Shown: positions 25,011 to 43,905, numbered from the stretch's first letter. The stretch is DNA of 64,000 bases from Pardosa pseudoannulata (GCA_032207245.1 CM063510.1:50953578-51017577); one strand, 5' to 3'. Made by a program: numbers and translations. The notes: generated by a model from the sequence alone, not told the origin.

Positions 25011-25838
25011 CTTAAAAAGCTGACTTATACAGAATTTTGGTTGGGTACTTCAATCTCACCCACACATTTACTAGATTTTACAAATAGAATGGGAAATCTA
25101 TTTCTAAAATTTCTATTCTACCAAAGGACCAAAAAATAGTTGCTTTTAAGGTCTAAAATTATTAAAAAAATTGTAAAATGTACTTTTAAGTAAAATTTTT
25201 TTTGCTTATTTTAAAAGGACAATACATAACAATGCATAGTTAAGGATGAATAAAAAAAATTTCCCAATTTTAAAATGTCGCAGTTTTAGGTAACATTTTA
25301 GGATTAAATTAATATTAATTTAGTTTATGTTCCTTAATCTTACAGTCCTTTTGGTTATTAAAAGTATAAGTACAATAAAGCACCGAAAAGGAAGTAGCCT
25401 TAAGTAACAAAAATGAACATTTGGAGAAAACTAAGTGCAAATGGTATGAAAAACATCATTTCAAATTAAAATAAAACATGCACATATAACTCAGTAACAA
25501 AAATGTATTTGAAAATTTGTAAATTTCTGTATAATTTGAATTTTGCATTAACATAATACAAATTTATCTTTGACATTTACAACCCTCTCTTTTTCCCTCC
25601 TTCATTTCATACATTGGAGTAAGACGATTTGTCTATAAATCATTGAATATATTATGATAACTTTTAAAATGAAACTGAAAACTCTTTTCTCAAAGCTAAA
25701 AAAATTTAATACTTTATTTTTAATATTTTTATAATTCTTTCTTTTTACTCCTTTTTTTTGTTAATTCATTTTCTCCGGGGTTATTTAATGCTAACTGAAT
25801 ATACAGAGATTAACAGGAACAAACGATGTTAGATAAAT
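25011..25838. other. A+T-rich DNA, nothing recognised
   Basis: No coding sequence, and no repeat boundary apart from the start of the following tandem array. Confidence 0.5.
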
Positions 25839-26910
25839 TATTTACACCCAAATAACGTTTACTATACAGATGATTTATAAACTACGCTTTAGACTTCCAT
25901 CATAAATATTTCTCAACTGTAATTAGAATATTCTATTTTAAGCATACTATTGAAATATCGAAATGTTTTTAGGGAAATTTTTTACTTCATAATTATTTCA
26001 TTTGCAGATGTATTTTTTTCTAGTTTAGAATTAGATTAATCTTCTTTTTAAAGTTTTGTTTATTTTTTTCCATAATGTGGCCAATCAAAAATATTATTAA
26101 TTACGTATTCGATCACAATAGATTTTCATTATAAATATCTCCCAGAATTATATTTAGAATACACTAATTAAAATATGATACTGACATATTAAAATATTTT
26201 CAGATAGTATTTTCTCGTTAGTTATTTATCTTCATTCTGTACATTTTTACTTGAGTAAAATTTTTGTTATCCTGTGTTTAAACTTAATGTAATTTTTTTT
26301 GTACTGTAATGTGGCACAAAACTAATGACTAATAATAATAGACTAACGACAATAATAAAAATGTGCTTATGTAGCTAATAAAAAAATTATTGTGACCAAT
26401 AAAAAAAGTTAGTAGTTACTGTTACTACCGTATTAGACTAGATTTTCATGTTACATTATATCTAGAATTACATTTAGAATATACTATATACAAAAGATAC
26501 TAATATAGTAAAATATTTATAGATATATTTTTTTCTCAATAATTATTTAACTTGAATTTGCGTTTCCTTCTTACTAATAAAATCTTTTTATTAGCATGTG
26601 TTATAATTTACACTCGATTTTTCTTTTGCTCTAATATGGGCACTAAATACATTTTATTAGTTATTATTACTGCCTCAATAATCACGATTTTCATTATTAA
26701 TATTTCTCATAACTGTATTTATAAAAAAAAAAAAAATTAAGATGATACTGAAATATTGAAATATTTTCAGAGAATTATATTCTCAATATTTATCTAACTT
26801 AGATTAACTCTCCATTTGCATTTTTTACTTGCTTAAAATATTTATTACTCTTTGCTTTAAATTTATGTTTGATATTTTTGCCGTAATGTGGCAGTTAAAT
26901 ATTTTGTTTT
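25839..26910. repeat. four-unit tandem array, ~235-325 bp per unit
   Basis: Each unit has the same order of blocks: a TTTTCATTATAAATATCTC-like start (25896, 26122, 26443, 26690 with variation), AGAATTATATTTAGAATA, GATACTGA(C/A)ATATT, AAAATATTTTCAGA, TTATTTAxCTTxAxTT, and an end TAATGTGGC (about 26073, 26308, 26634, 26885). Spacing of the end block is 235, 326 and 251 bp; the third unit carries about 80 extra bases near 26320-26430. Units differ widely, so the array is old. The 62-codon frame at 26552 lies within a unit and is chance. Confidence 0.75.
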
Positions 26911-27905
26911 AGTGATATATTATTCAACTATTTTTTAAAACTGAATCATTTAAAATTCAGGAAGCCTTAAATTTAACTAAATTTTATTATTTTTATTTTA
27001 ATAATTTTAAATTTACAAGATTTTTTATGCATTAAGTCTATTTATTACAATAGTTGTGCTCCTTATACTAAACAAACAATTTCAATCTGTAAATGTCTAA
27101 GCACATACTAATTAGGCGAGTATAATACATTAGGGTATACCTACGTGTTAAAGTGTCCCAGTTATACCTTTAATATACTTTTACAGTGTTATCATGGCGT
27201 AATAGTAAAATATAATGAGAAATAAATTTAGTAAAAGTTTATGGAAAGGAAGTGCACTAAGAATTACTTTTAGAGTAAAAGCGAATACCCCCTATTGTTT
27301 ATTCTTTATTCAATTTTACTACATCACTGTATTTTTGAGAAAGAAATATCTAAAGTGCGTACTGAAATCTAATCCACTATCTTAGAAATTTTAAAACACC
27401 TGCTCTCATTCAATATATATCAAATACAACTTTTACGAAAAGACAGAATATGTTTTACAATATTTATTTGGTTACTCCTCGTGACTGACCGAGATCAAAA
27501 CAAAAAGTAACAACATAAAAAAATGCTACTTTTTGTGATCTAAATTCACCAAATATTTTGTATTAAACAAGCGTAGATCCCAAATTATTCAACATCAATA
27601 AGTTCAAAAAATAGTTACTAATTACTTGTAAATGGTAAAAGATTTCTTTATAACACCCAGAATATTCAGAAATCTATACATATACGTGTAGTAAGTTTTA
27701 CAAGATCTAAAGAACGTGTTCCGAGAAAAGACCTTAATGTCTTTGATGCTTAGGATGATTTAAAAATATTTCAACTGTTTTAAAATTAATTAAAAAGTCA
27801 ATTAAAAAATAGTTTTATGAAAACAATAAAAATATAATTAACCATCTTAATATTCCTTAATAATCTTTTTCATTGATTTCTGAAAAAAAAAACTTACAAT
27901 GTTAA
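26911..27905. other. A+T-rich DNA, nothing recognised
   Basis: No open frame of interest and no element ends. Confidence 0.5.
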
Positions 27906-27946
27906 AAATAAATAAATAAATATATAAATAAATAAATAAATAAATA

Positions 27947-28037
<91 letters not shown>
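27906..28037. repeat. compound (AAAT)n-(AT)n-(GT)n microsatellite
   Basis: AAAT units to about 27944, (AT)n to 28006 and (GT)n to 28037. A second (AT)n tract lies only 120 bp downstream. Confidence 0.97.
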
Positions 28038-28038
<1 letters not shown>

Positions 28039-28159
28039 AGGTCTAAAAAGGGGGTAGTTGGAAATTACATGAGTTGAAAGCGATTTTAACAAGAGAACTC
28101 TTTTATAATAATAAAATATATGAAAAAAACCACGCTCGCGTAAGCTTTTGGGATCTTTT

Positions 28160-28201
<42 letters not shown>
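28160..28201. repeat. (GT)n-(AT)n microsatellite
   Basis: Three GT units, then about 18 AT units. Confidence 0.97.
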
Positions 28202-28995
<794 letters not shown>

Positions 28996-29249
28996 AATCA
29001 TTTTAATAGAAACACTTCCAATTTTTGACATTTTATCGGTTTTTCAAGTTTTAGTTCTTGGGGCATTTGAACAACAATCAATGAATACATTTCTTCACAC
29101 ACTCTTATAAAAAGAGCCTAACAAAATATAAAATAATGGAATGTAGAAATTTGTTAAATATCCCGGTTTCAAATGATTGCGAGGTTGAGAAGTATTTATA
29201 TATCTCCCCAAATGTAGGTATTATTATACGTAATTGCTGTATTCGTTTT

Positions 29250-29640
29250 CTGCAGAAAATGAGCATTTAATCATGCTAAAGTATGAGTCTATTTAAAAAA
29301 ATGTATTTTTTAAAATGATGCTTGCACAATACATAAACGATATTTAATTAAATTGCACTTTTTGTACCTGAAAAAAATTGCGATTTGTTTACAAATTTAT
29401 TAAATATGACATTTAGTAAACGTATTTGTTGTATGCAGTTTCTCAATGAAAGTGACGTTTAATCATGCGGAAGTATGTATAAATTTTAAAAAATGCTTTC
29501 TATTTATATATACAATATTTAATCCAATTATGCACCCGATGAAAGGGACATCTAATTATGCGAAAATATGCATCGATTTAAAGAAATCTACATTTTTGCA
29601 TGGTGTTTGCTCACACAATTTTTAACCAAATTGAGCAAAG
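29250..29640. repeat. short-period tandem array, ~95-bp unit
   Basis: Three units share AATGAxCxTTTAATCATGCxxAAGTATG, seen at about 29258, 29447 and 29540 in variant form, followed by a T/A-rich arm and ATTTAAxxxAATTGCAC. The spacing of about 190 then 94 bp fits one double-length step. A weaker relative, GTTAGTCATGCTTATGAAAGT, occurs near 30322. Confidence 0.5.
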
Positions 29641-30600
29641 TGTGCAGATTATTTAAGAAAAATGACGGTACTATTTCATTAAAATTTAAAATAAATAATA
29701 TTAAATACAAAGTAGGATATGAACGAAATGGTTTTCATCTTCGCATGGGCGAATGATACATTTTTATGTTTTTAAAATTTCATAGTCAACTCTATTCGGC
29801 AACCAATATTAAAATTTCACTTGATTAAAATTAACAAAACATTTGCAAATTTATTTACCGGGTTTTCATTATGTCCAGTGTAAGAGATACATATAAGGAA
29901 CTTTTCATAAATTAAATGTTTCTTTTGAAGCACATACATGTGGTGCAAAGTAAATTTTCTCCGATTATGATCAGCATTCGACTATAAGCAATACTAGAAA
30001 ATTTTATGTTAATAATTTCTAGAAATTTCTTCTGAAATGCCATGCATGGCGAAAGTAGGTATTTAACGTTTTATAGATTGTATAAGGAAATAAAATTGAA
30101 AAGGTAGCATATCCTGAAGTATAAAACAAAGTATCGTTAAGTTTAATTTAATTGCAGAAGGTACTGTCCCACACTTGTTTGATGATTTTATAAAGCTATT
30201 TTAAAGGCTATAAACTGAAGCTATATTCGCACAATATATTCCCCATCTTCAAATCGTTTAAAGAAAATATTCTGACGTTACACCGTGAACTATGTCATAT
30301 TAATAAAAAATCTTTTTAGAGTTAGTCATGCTTATGAAAGTATCAGAAGTACTTATTTTAAAATAGGTAGAGATAAAGCTACATTATCTTACACAAATAT
30401 CAGAAATTTTAAAATTGTATGTATTTTAGTTTTAATATAAATATGCACACAATATACGAAATCATCGTTTAGTAAAATTGAAGTTTAAAGTTAATAATTT
30501 GTAAATTTTTAAGTAATTCATATGTGTTTTTAAAGATTTATTGAATTTTTGAAGAGATAAAAGTGAACGTACATTTTCAACTCAGTTTAATTTAGAGGCT
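29641..30600. other. A+T-rich DNA, nothing recognised
   Basis: No gene or sharp repeat. Scattered short similarities to the preceding array exist but are not convincing. Confidence 0.45.
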
Positions 30601-30722
30601 GTGACATGCACCGAACGGTCGAGGTGTTCAGAATCCTTCTTTGTCATACCCTAGTCGTTTCGGTATGACATAGCACAGGTTCATGTGAATAAAGCTGATT
30701 TCGATAAAAAAAAAAGTCACAT
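30601..30722 (+). mobile_element. short poly(A)-tailed retroposed insert
   Basis: About 105 bp of GC-elevated sequence ends with AATAAA (30688-30693) and a poly(A) run (30706-30715), a layout typical of reverse-transcribed RNA. GTGACAT before it and GTCACAT after the tail could be a target-site duplication with one mismatch. It contains a perfect 8-bp inverted repeat, GTCATACC (30643-30650) with GGTATGAC (30662-30669). It is either a 5'-truncated LINE 3' end, a SINE or an mRNA 3'-UTR retrocopy; I cannot tell which. Confidence 0.55.
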
Positions 30723-30749
30723 TTTTATTGGGTTTTCATTATAATTCTA

Positions 30750-31290
30750 CAATTTTAATTAGAAAACGGTTACAGTTTTTAATCCCAGGCTTATTGGGCA
30801 ATGAGTAAGCCTGATTATATAGCAATCGTAGCTCCATTGAACTAACAGAGAGGTTATTGGTTGAGCTTTACGTTATTTAAGATTAGGTAAAAAGAAATAT
30901 TTCCCAACAAGACCATAACATTGAATGATCACAGGAAAACACCTTTTTTTCAAAGTTAGCCCCGCAGTGAGAAATCAGATTATATCTTTCCCAACAGAGA
31001 GAAGCTTAGTCCGATTTATTACCAGTCAGAAAGAGATTTAGACCACTGGAAAGTGAACCATTTTATTGAGTAAGATGGAAAATGTGTTAAGGGAACAGAA
31101 AATTAGAATTTATTTTAGAATTAGCTTCGAAAGACTGCTAAAAAGAATTTTATTTCATAGAAAATTCCTTTAAATAAGATATTACACTGCTGGGAAAAAT
31201 AGATATGAAAAACTAAGAATGGGAAAAGGAGAATTTTTAAGAGATTTTAACTGAAATAATTTTGATATATAATATCATACATAATATATA
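30750..31290 (+). repeat. microsatellite-bracketed dispersed repeat, copy C
   Basis: The 3' half follows copies A and D: ACAGAAAATTAGAATTTATT (31098), TTAGCTTCGAAAGAC, a CTTTAAATAAGATATTACA block, GAATGGGAAAAGGAGAATTT (31217) and TTTTAACTGAAATAATTTTG (31247), running directly into an (AT)n tract. The 5' half (AATCCCAGGCTTATTGGGCA near 30781) matches only loosely. No coding sequence. Confidence 0.5.
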
Positions 31291-31303
31291 TATATGATAT
31301 ATA

Positions 31304-31346
<43 letters not shown>
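31291..31346. repeat. (AT)n microsatellite
   Basis: An imperfect then pure AT tract that follows dispersed-repeat copy C. Confidence 0.95.
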
Positions 31347-31349
<3 letters not shown>

Positions 31350-33521
31350 TACTGCAATTAACTTTTTAAGCGATATTAAAAATATGTTTCATAACAGTGG
31401 ATTACTTTGGCATATCATGGTGAAAACAGCGGATAATACATAGACCTAAAATATCCTGTTTATAATTGCAGCTTCTCAGTGTTGCCGAAAATCAGTAAAT
31501 GTACTTGGTAATATATAGGATGTGCAATTAAGGTCATAGAGTGCTTTTAGCTTAAAGATATCCAGAATGCATTGATATTTTGAGATAGGAAAGGGGAGCA
31601 TTAGAAAATTTATTATTGAAATTGTATCTCAAATTCTGAAAGTGTGAGAAAAGATGCTCTATCGCATATTGCGTTAAATAGATTGCTTTAATTGAAGTGA
31701 TATAAACTATTTTTTACTATTTGACTGATTTTAAATTAGGAGAAGATTTGATCGTTATTATCAATACTAAATGCTTATTTTACATGCTCACAAAAATTTC
31801 ATTTTAAACATTTCAAAACACAAAAAAGAGATCATATCAATACTTAAAAAAAGTCTGTTTAAATATAAGCAAAGGTACAATATGAGAATACACTTTTCAA
31901 TTGTTTTAAATCGGAAAAGAATTTTCCTGTAATTATGAATAACAATTCTTTGACAGTGGACTACGGTTTATTAGAAAATCAATTCCAAACTTTTAATACT
32001 TTGTACTATTGGAAAAACATTACAACTTCTAAAATCTGTTTAACATCAGTAAGTCCTTATCAGTTTCGATTTATTTTAGTAGCACAAAACTATTGTAAAC
32101 AATATATAAAAAAGAATTTTTATGTATATAAGAAAAAGTTAGTATTACAAATAATATATAATATAGAAGGAAAAGTTGCACATAAGAACTAGTACTATTT
32201 TTTTAGAATGAATTCCAAAGTGATTGATTAATAAATTTTCTGTTACTAAAAAGATTGAAATGTTTGCTGCCTAAGTTATATTGTTTATCCTTATCAATTA
32301 ATGTATAAAACTTAAAAAAACATTTCTAAATATCATCAGTTGATAAAATATTTTATTTATATAAGTACAAGATCCTCATATGCACCATATTTATACATGA
32401 TTAAGAATGAAAAATATAAAATAATATTTGTACATTAAATTAAAAGTATATCTAAACACGTTTTTCTTATTGAATTTTTATCATTATTTTTGCCAAGTAT
32501 TTTATGTTGACATTCTGTCTCACTTATATTAAAATTTTCATTTCAGGTCAAACTTCAATGCCAATTTTGTAAATAATTAAAAATTCAAATGAAAATCTAT
32601 TTTCAATAATCTTTGGTTATAAAAACATGAAATGCAAATTACATTCTCATAAATTTGATTGTGACATAACAGTTACATTCTCATAAATTTCCAATATAAA
32701 GATAAATTTTAGTAAAACTGACATTCACACAAAACTTTCAAATGCAATTTTTATACAGTGTACACTGAGAAGTATATTTAGTAAATATTGAATCTGCGAC
32801 TGTTGCGCCAGATCGGTGTTTTGAAATTCTAGCATTTAAAATGATACAACTTTTTAAACTTTTATAAATTTAAAATACATATCATGTTCATACTTTCAAA
32901 TGGAAACATTAAAAAAATAACAAGGATTTATAGTGCAATTATTTGCAGCTAATGGATAGGGAAGAATGGAATTTTACAGTCGAATTTTTAAATGTTTGAA
33001 GGATGCAGTTTCAATGGGAGATTCTCAATGTCGTGTAGTGCTCCAGCGATATTTTTGTTTTTATAATAATTCTTAAAGATCGTTGAAGCTAAAATATATA
33101 TTTTAGTGCATTTAAATATTTTATGCGTTGACGATCTCATTTGCCCAGGGTCAGAGAACACAGGGACCGAGATTTTAAGTTTAACCCCAACTGAAATATA
33201 AACAAAAGATATGGAAGATATTACAAGTTTATTTGTATACTTCATTTTCTAAATGACTATCAAACCTAATTGATTATTAATTATTAATATTAATGCATTT
33301 TATTATCTTAAATATAACTTTATTTGCAAGATTTACTGCTATTAGGTATGCACATTTAGAGCTGCGTTTTGAATATCCTACGATAGTTAAGAGAATAATT
33401 ATACACTACATTAAAAACAACAATAAATAACGAATTACAAAAACATTAATTTAGGTATCGAAAAAAAATTCAGAAACGGTATTTATACCAAAAAATAATA
33501 ATGGAAAACATTATCAATAAG
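31347..33521. other. A+T-rich DNA, no gene recognised
   Basis: The 85-codon frames at 31935 (+) and 32988 (-) show the Asn/Lys/Ile/Phe/Tyr bias of chance frames in A+T-rich DNA and no family motif. A small direct repeat, ACATTCTCATAAATTT, occurs twice, about 29 bp apart, near 32642 and 32671. Confidence 0.5.
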
Positions 33522-34620
33522 TCCAGTCATATTAATGTGATCACTTCTAAAAATACAGAATAACCGCCTTTCGCAGAGTCGACCACTTCGAGACGGAATA
33601 GAGTCAATTTGGTTCCTAAAGGTGTTTGTTCACTGAGATGATGAGCCATGCCGACTCCAGTGCCTTAGCCATCTACGCTAGATTACAACCCGACCGAGAC
33701 TGGGTTAAGTCCTGGGAATTTGTTGGGCAAGGGAATAGGGAACACATCCTGGTGTTCTTCGAACCTCTCACATCCACTGCGAGCTTCCTGCTGGTAGACG
33801 CCACCATCCTATTGAAAAACAGTTCGAGGTGAATGTAGAGGTTTGCAATTTGTGTTGATCTATCGTGCCTTCCACAATGATGAGTGAATACCACGAAAAC
33901 ATTTCCCACACCAAAATGCCCCTTCCAACAGCTTGAACCTTTCCTACAATTATTGCAGCTTGTTTGCTTTCATACGTTTCCTGCCGTATATGCCAAAGTG
34001 CATCTTCCCGAATGATCATAAAATGTGATTCATCTGAAAAAAGCTACCTGTCTTCACTCAGTGAAAAACAGTGGCGGTACCAAAGTACAAATCCCAGATT
34101 TCGTCACCGATGAACAGCAGTCACCATAGGTGTATTAACCAGGCGTCTGCCGCGGAGGACCATATTCAAAAAAGTTCGATTAATCGTCTTTGTGGAGACA
34201 CTGTTGGTATTTCCTTGGTTTACCTAGTTGGTCTGTGGCTCAGTGGTTGGAAGTTTATCCGCCCGAAAGCATCTCTGCAGCTGTTGTCCACCTCTGCCAT
34301 CTGTGACCTGTTTCTCACCACGTTTGTCACATCGTTGATTTTGAACAGTGCCATTTTTCCATGCACGGTATACTTTTCCCTTGGAACATTTACAAAATTA
34401 GTAGCTTCAGAAAAGCTTTTTCCCTTGGTCCCCAATGATCATGACCTTTTTGACATCAGATAAACTTCTCTTTCTGCATGACGGAAACAACTGAAGTGCT
34501 TCCAGAATGCTTAAAACAGACTTTATTTATACACAAAATTTAATGATTATAGTATCTTTTGCGATTGGTTGGTTAACGTTGACGTCAAAAGTTGGTGGTA
34601 GTCACATTAATATGGATGGA
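33522..34620 (-). mobile_element. Tc1-like DNA transposon with both terminal repeats
   Basis: The left end TCCAGTCATATTAATGTGAT and the right end (read from the other strand) TCCATCCATATTAATGTGAC form terminal inverted repeats over about 22 bp with few mismatches. The span of 1.1 kb is near the usual Tc1 size. The transposase lies on the minus strand and is broken. A clean flanking TA is no longer visible at either side. Local GC is well above the flanks. Confidence 0.78.
33560..34465 (-). pseudogene. Tc1-like transposase pseudogene
   Basis: On the minus strand, pieces in different frames follow the Tc1 order. An N-terminal region (34220-34435) includes RSQMAEVDNSCRDAFGRIN. Then comes LFSDESHFMI, the first catalytic block with its Asp intact (about 34010-34045), then GILVWEMFSWYSLIIVEGT, the central motif with tryptophans. 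Last is LPNKFPGLNPV, a decayed third block in which the catalytic region has lost the normal SPD and Glu. Multiple frameshifts and stops separate these parts. This copy belongs to a different Tc1 lineage from those at 6.6 and 48.4 kb. Confidence 0.75.
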
Positions 34621-37600
34621 TTGTGTAATATTTTAATTCACTTGATATGACCAGATATTACAACTTACTGAAATAAACTGTTCTGGTAACAAATAGAGAA
34701 ATAAATATGTTATTCAGGTTCAGAAACGATCTAATTAGCTTTTATTGTGAATTATTTAATAAGCTTAATAAATTTTTTTTAATTTTAAAACACTTAAATA
34801 AGCACTTTTACTCACAATGAAGTAAAACTAAATTAGATTTATGTAAAATATTAGTATAATTTATATTGTACATACTAGTATTATTAATCATGTTGATTTT
34901 TAGAATTATTTATATATGGCTATAGCTAAATAGACACTGCATTATTGTTCATGAAAACTTCCTTATATCTCGCACAAGCTAGAGATTTCCAACGAAAATG
35001 CTAATAATTGCTCTCAGATCTTAAATATTAGTGTACTTGATAAATATACACACTGTTTCAATTTTAAGAGGACATAATATATTCCTATACTTAAAATCCT
35101 TATCACATATGCTAATTTTTGATTCATCATACGTCATCAAAAACCTTTTTTTAAAAAACGAAATCTTCACAAAAAATATAATAATGGTCTAGATATTAAA
35201 TTTATTTTATAGTTTTATCATTCTCAATAGTATATTTTGATAGAAAGCATAATAGTATACATGAAATAATAATAATAAAAAAAATATTGAGTATTTCATT
35301 TTTAACCTCACTAGTTTACCTCACTAGTTTTAACAGTTTTACATTTTTAACCTCACTAGTTTTAAGTCACTAGTCTACCATTAATGTTTTCAAAGCATAA
35401 AAACTGTAATAATTTTTACAAACATAATATGAGAATATTTCATCTAAATATGTTGCCTGAAACTTACAGAAAGAATAAAAATGGAACATTTTCTCGAAAC
35501 CTGCAAGTTTAGAATAAGAACTTATCTTAAATAACCCATCAAAAAAGTTGATGCATCAAAGTACGAGATTTTTAAATCTATAGAAAACCTTTCATGTAAC
35601 AAAGAGCTATATGAAGGAAAGCCATTTCACCCAATTCAAAGAATACCGTGAAACGTTTTCTTAAGTTCTTTAGAATGACATATTCTGAAATTGACAGAGT
35701 ATGAAATCGATCAGGTACTCATTTGCAGAATCGCAAATAAGGGAAGCGTATCGATTCGGTCCATCTAAAAGAAGGTTTCGGAATAAAAATGAGATCTATT
35801 TTGACGTCACGGCGTAACCATTTTGCATATCTTTAAGAGGTTTTAGAGATTATAAGCATTCAAAAAATCTAAAATATTTTTAAGAAATATTTTTAAAGTT
35901 ATTTTAATTTTTTTTTAAATCCAGTTTTACATAGTTAAAATGTACCGGTTTCCAACTCATAAGAGCTTGTGATGATACTGGACACGTTATGCACGATTGT
36001 GCACCACACATTCATAATTATTCAGTTTTCCTTTAATACCAGGATATTAGTATGGATTATTTTATTGGTTGGGAGAAGTCCGAAGTTTCTTTCTAGTTCA
36101 AACCGGTCCTGTTCTGGTATGTCTTTGACGATGACTCGCGGGAAGAGGTAAAAAAAGCTGAACCGAATGTAACTTATTATTACAGTACAATATACATTTT
36201 AAATTAAATCACAATAGGGGTTAATCATGTTAGTGTCTTATAACCATATCCGAAACCCATGTGGTGTAAATCTGATTTCTGGGAGCCAATTACTAATTTA
36301 TATTTGTATTGCCGGCAATTTTACAGAATCTCTTAAACAAAAAAAAGTTGATTAGATAATTCATTTAGACCATAGAATATTAAAGTAATCATGCTTTATG
36401 TATACCAGTTTATTGTTTATATAAAAAAGTTATTAAATTCTAATTAATTCATTAATAGGTAATTTGAATATTTTAAAGCACCGAAACAAAATATATTTGT
36501 AAATATAGAAATAAAAGAAGAAACTAGAATAATTTATCCTAAATTAAAACAAATTTTAAAAATAAACTAGCTCTGAAATTCACATACAAATAACTGCATC
36601 TTAGTAAGACACGCGATATAAAGATATGAGAATATTCTTTAAATTAGAGTATCAAACACTTTTAGTTTGATAGCAAACAAAAAGAAACTGAAATTATATC
36701 TTAAAAATGTCAAATATAAACACAGGAAAAGTAAGTCCGAAAAAAATTTGTAAGACACCGTTGAGGCATTAGAAGTACCATTTAAAGTAATCAACAGAAT
36801 ATGAAGTAAAGTTATAATGCTGATTATAGGACGAGTCTTTATTTAGTTAACCACTTTACAAAAATATAGATGAGCTCATTTTGAAGTAGACTTTATAAAA
36901 ATACATACATATACATACAAATATAATTTTATTATGATTTACCTAAAAATGTCCCAAGGAATATTTGATTTTACCAAGAACTCGGTAACTTTTATTGCGA
37001 AAGATTTTTTGTTTTAATTCATAGCTATTTTCTAAAATTTTACGAAATCAGAAAAGTAATTTAAATATTGTTAAATGTCATCCTTTTATAAGATGACTCG
37101 CAAACCATTTTTGAACTAGAACTCAAACAGAGCTATCAGATAATATAAATTAAAATCAATATATTTGAAACTGAAAGTCTGCTGGACTATCTGAAAGCAA
37201 AACAAAATGTAAAATAAAAGCAATAAATCGAAAAAAAAGGGGGAACATCTTTGAAAGCAGGAATAGTGAATGGAGGAAAGAAGGAACACCGATCATGATA
37301 TAGAAAATTGCTATCTAACTATACAAACCACGCATTTTTTAATTTTTACAAATATTCTTTTGAGGCTTTTCAAATTTATCCAGAGACACAGTGTACCGTA
37401 CGTTATGAATCGCTACTGTAAATATACAAATACTTATTAAATTGCATCCATTAGAGTTCTCTTAAAATTAAAAATCAAACAACATTAAAAATCGGAACAC
37501 AACCTCAACATTTTCTAGATTTTAGTTATTATCCTTATTTAATCGAGAAAGATAATTTCATCCGAAAAGGAGGAATATATATATATATATATATGTTATG

Positions 37601-38006
37601 GTATCAATAGCTAAGACCCTAAAGTTTATCCAAAATTATCAATTTTAACTATTTATAATTCTAAATCTTAATTTCTCCTCTTTATATTAAACCTATTTTA
37701 ACAGCCATCAAATTTAACCTAGGAAGTTTTTCCTTCCTTCCGCCGAACCCCGAACTTATTTCTTTAATTCTAAAAAAAAGAATATTGTTGACATTTTAAT
37801 GAGGAAGCTATAACTCTTCCAGGAAAAATCTGTAAAGATCAGAAATAATAATAGTCATCTTGAGCAGCACACTTTGACAGATGTTTGTAATCAAACGTTA
37901 CTCTCTTTAAGCAATTAACTGTTAACTCAGCATTTTCCCACCAGACTTAAATTCCACTTGGTATTTGGTAATCTCTAACTAAAGGTTGGCTTTACCAGAT
38001 TGTCCG
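34621..38006. other. A+T-rich DNA, no gene recognised
   Basis: Near 35305-35380 the motif ACCTCACTAGTTT recurs three to four times in a small cluster. A 20-bp (AT)n lies at 37575-37594. GC is modestly raised around 35600-35830 and 36050-36150, where a 60-codon frame exists but matches nothing that I know. Confidence 0.5.
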
Positions 38007-43279
<5,273 letters not shown>

Positions 43280-43905
43280 TTTGACATTTTACAATAACTT
43301 TATTTGTATTTTAAAGCCACAATTGTCTCTGTTGTTTAAACATGACCTTTTTACAAGTCTTTCGGCTTAGTTATTGAGCAAGATTTCTATGAAAAAATTC
43401 TGTCTAATGTCTGATTATCATTCTTGCATTGCAGCTTTTACCCCATCACCCAAGTGGTATTGTTTTTAAAGATAGTTCTTGTCACACAAACATAACTGTT
43501 TAAAAAACTCAGGATTGACATTTTACAATAACTTTATTTGTATTTAAAAGGTCGTGTAATATCAACCTTTAGCTGTAATCGCCCCCGCTTTTTATACAAA
43601 GGCTTTCCACAAGTCTTTAGACACAATTATGGGGGAAGGTTTCTAGAAGAAATCTCGTCCAATATTCGACTATCTTTCTTGCAGCTTTTACCTTATAATT
43701 CAAGTGAAATTATTGTTTTGAAAGATATTTCATAGGACACAAACTTAGATGTCCAAAGAACGCAGAATTGTCATTTCACAATATATTTGTAAAAGTCCCA
43801 GTATTATTCTTGCGTTGTTGCTTTTACCTCATCCTCTTAGTGGTATTATTGCTTTTAAAGATATTTATTGGGGCACAAACATACATGTTCCAAGGTGAAG
43901 GTTCT
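43280..43905. repeat. three-unit tandem array, ~235-bp unit
   Basis: TTGACATTTTACAATAACTT begins unit 1 (43282) and unit 2 (43515); unit 3 starts TTGTCATTTCACAATA (43769). Each unit ends with a shared series: TTCTTGC, GCAGCTTTTACC, a CAAGTG(G/A)xATTATTG block, TTTTAAAGATA, then ACACAAAC. Unit 3 lacks about 100 internal bases. Divergence is high. The frames at 43185 and 43538 lie in the array and are not supported as genes. Confidence 0.72.

Noticed and set aside
25839..26910. CRISPR-like array
   Set aside because: Units are long, diverged and contiguous, without short identical repeats and unique spacers, and the DNA is eukaryotic.
31935..32192. 85-codon plus-strand frame as a small gene
   Set aside because: Residue bias equals that of random A+T-rich frames, and there is no motif or composition change.
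34071..34463. 130-codon plus-strand frame
   Set aside because: It lies opposite the minus-strand Tc1 transposase pieces and has no family match of its own.
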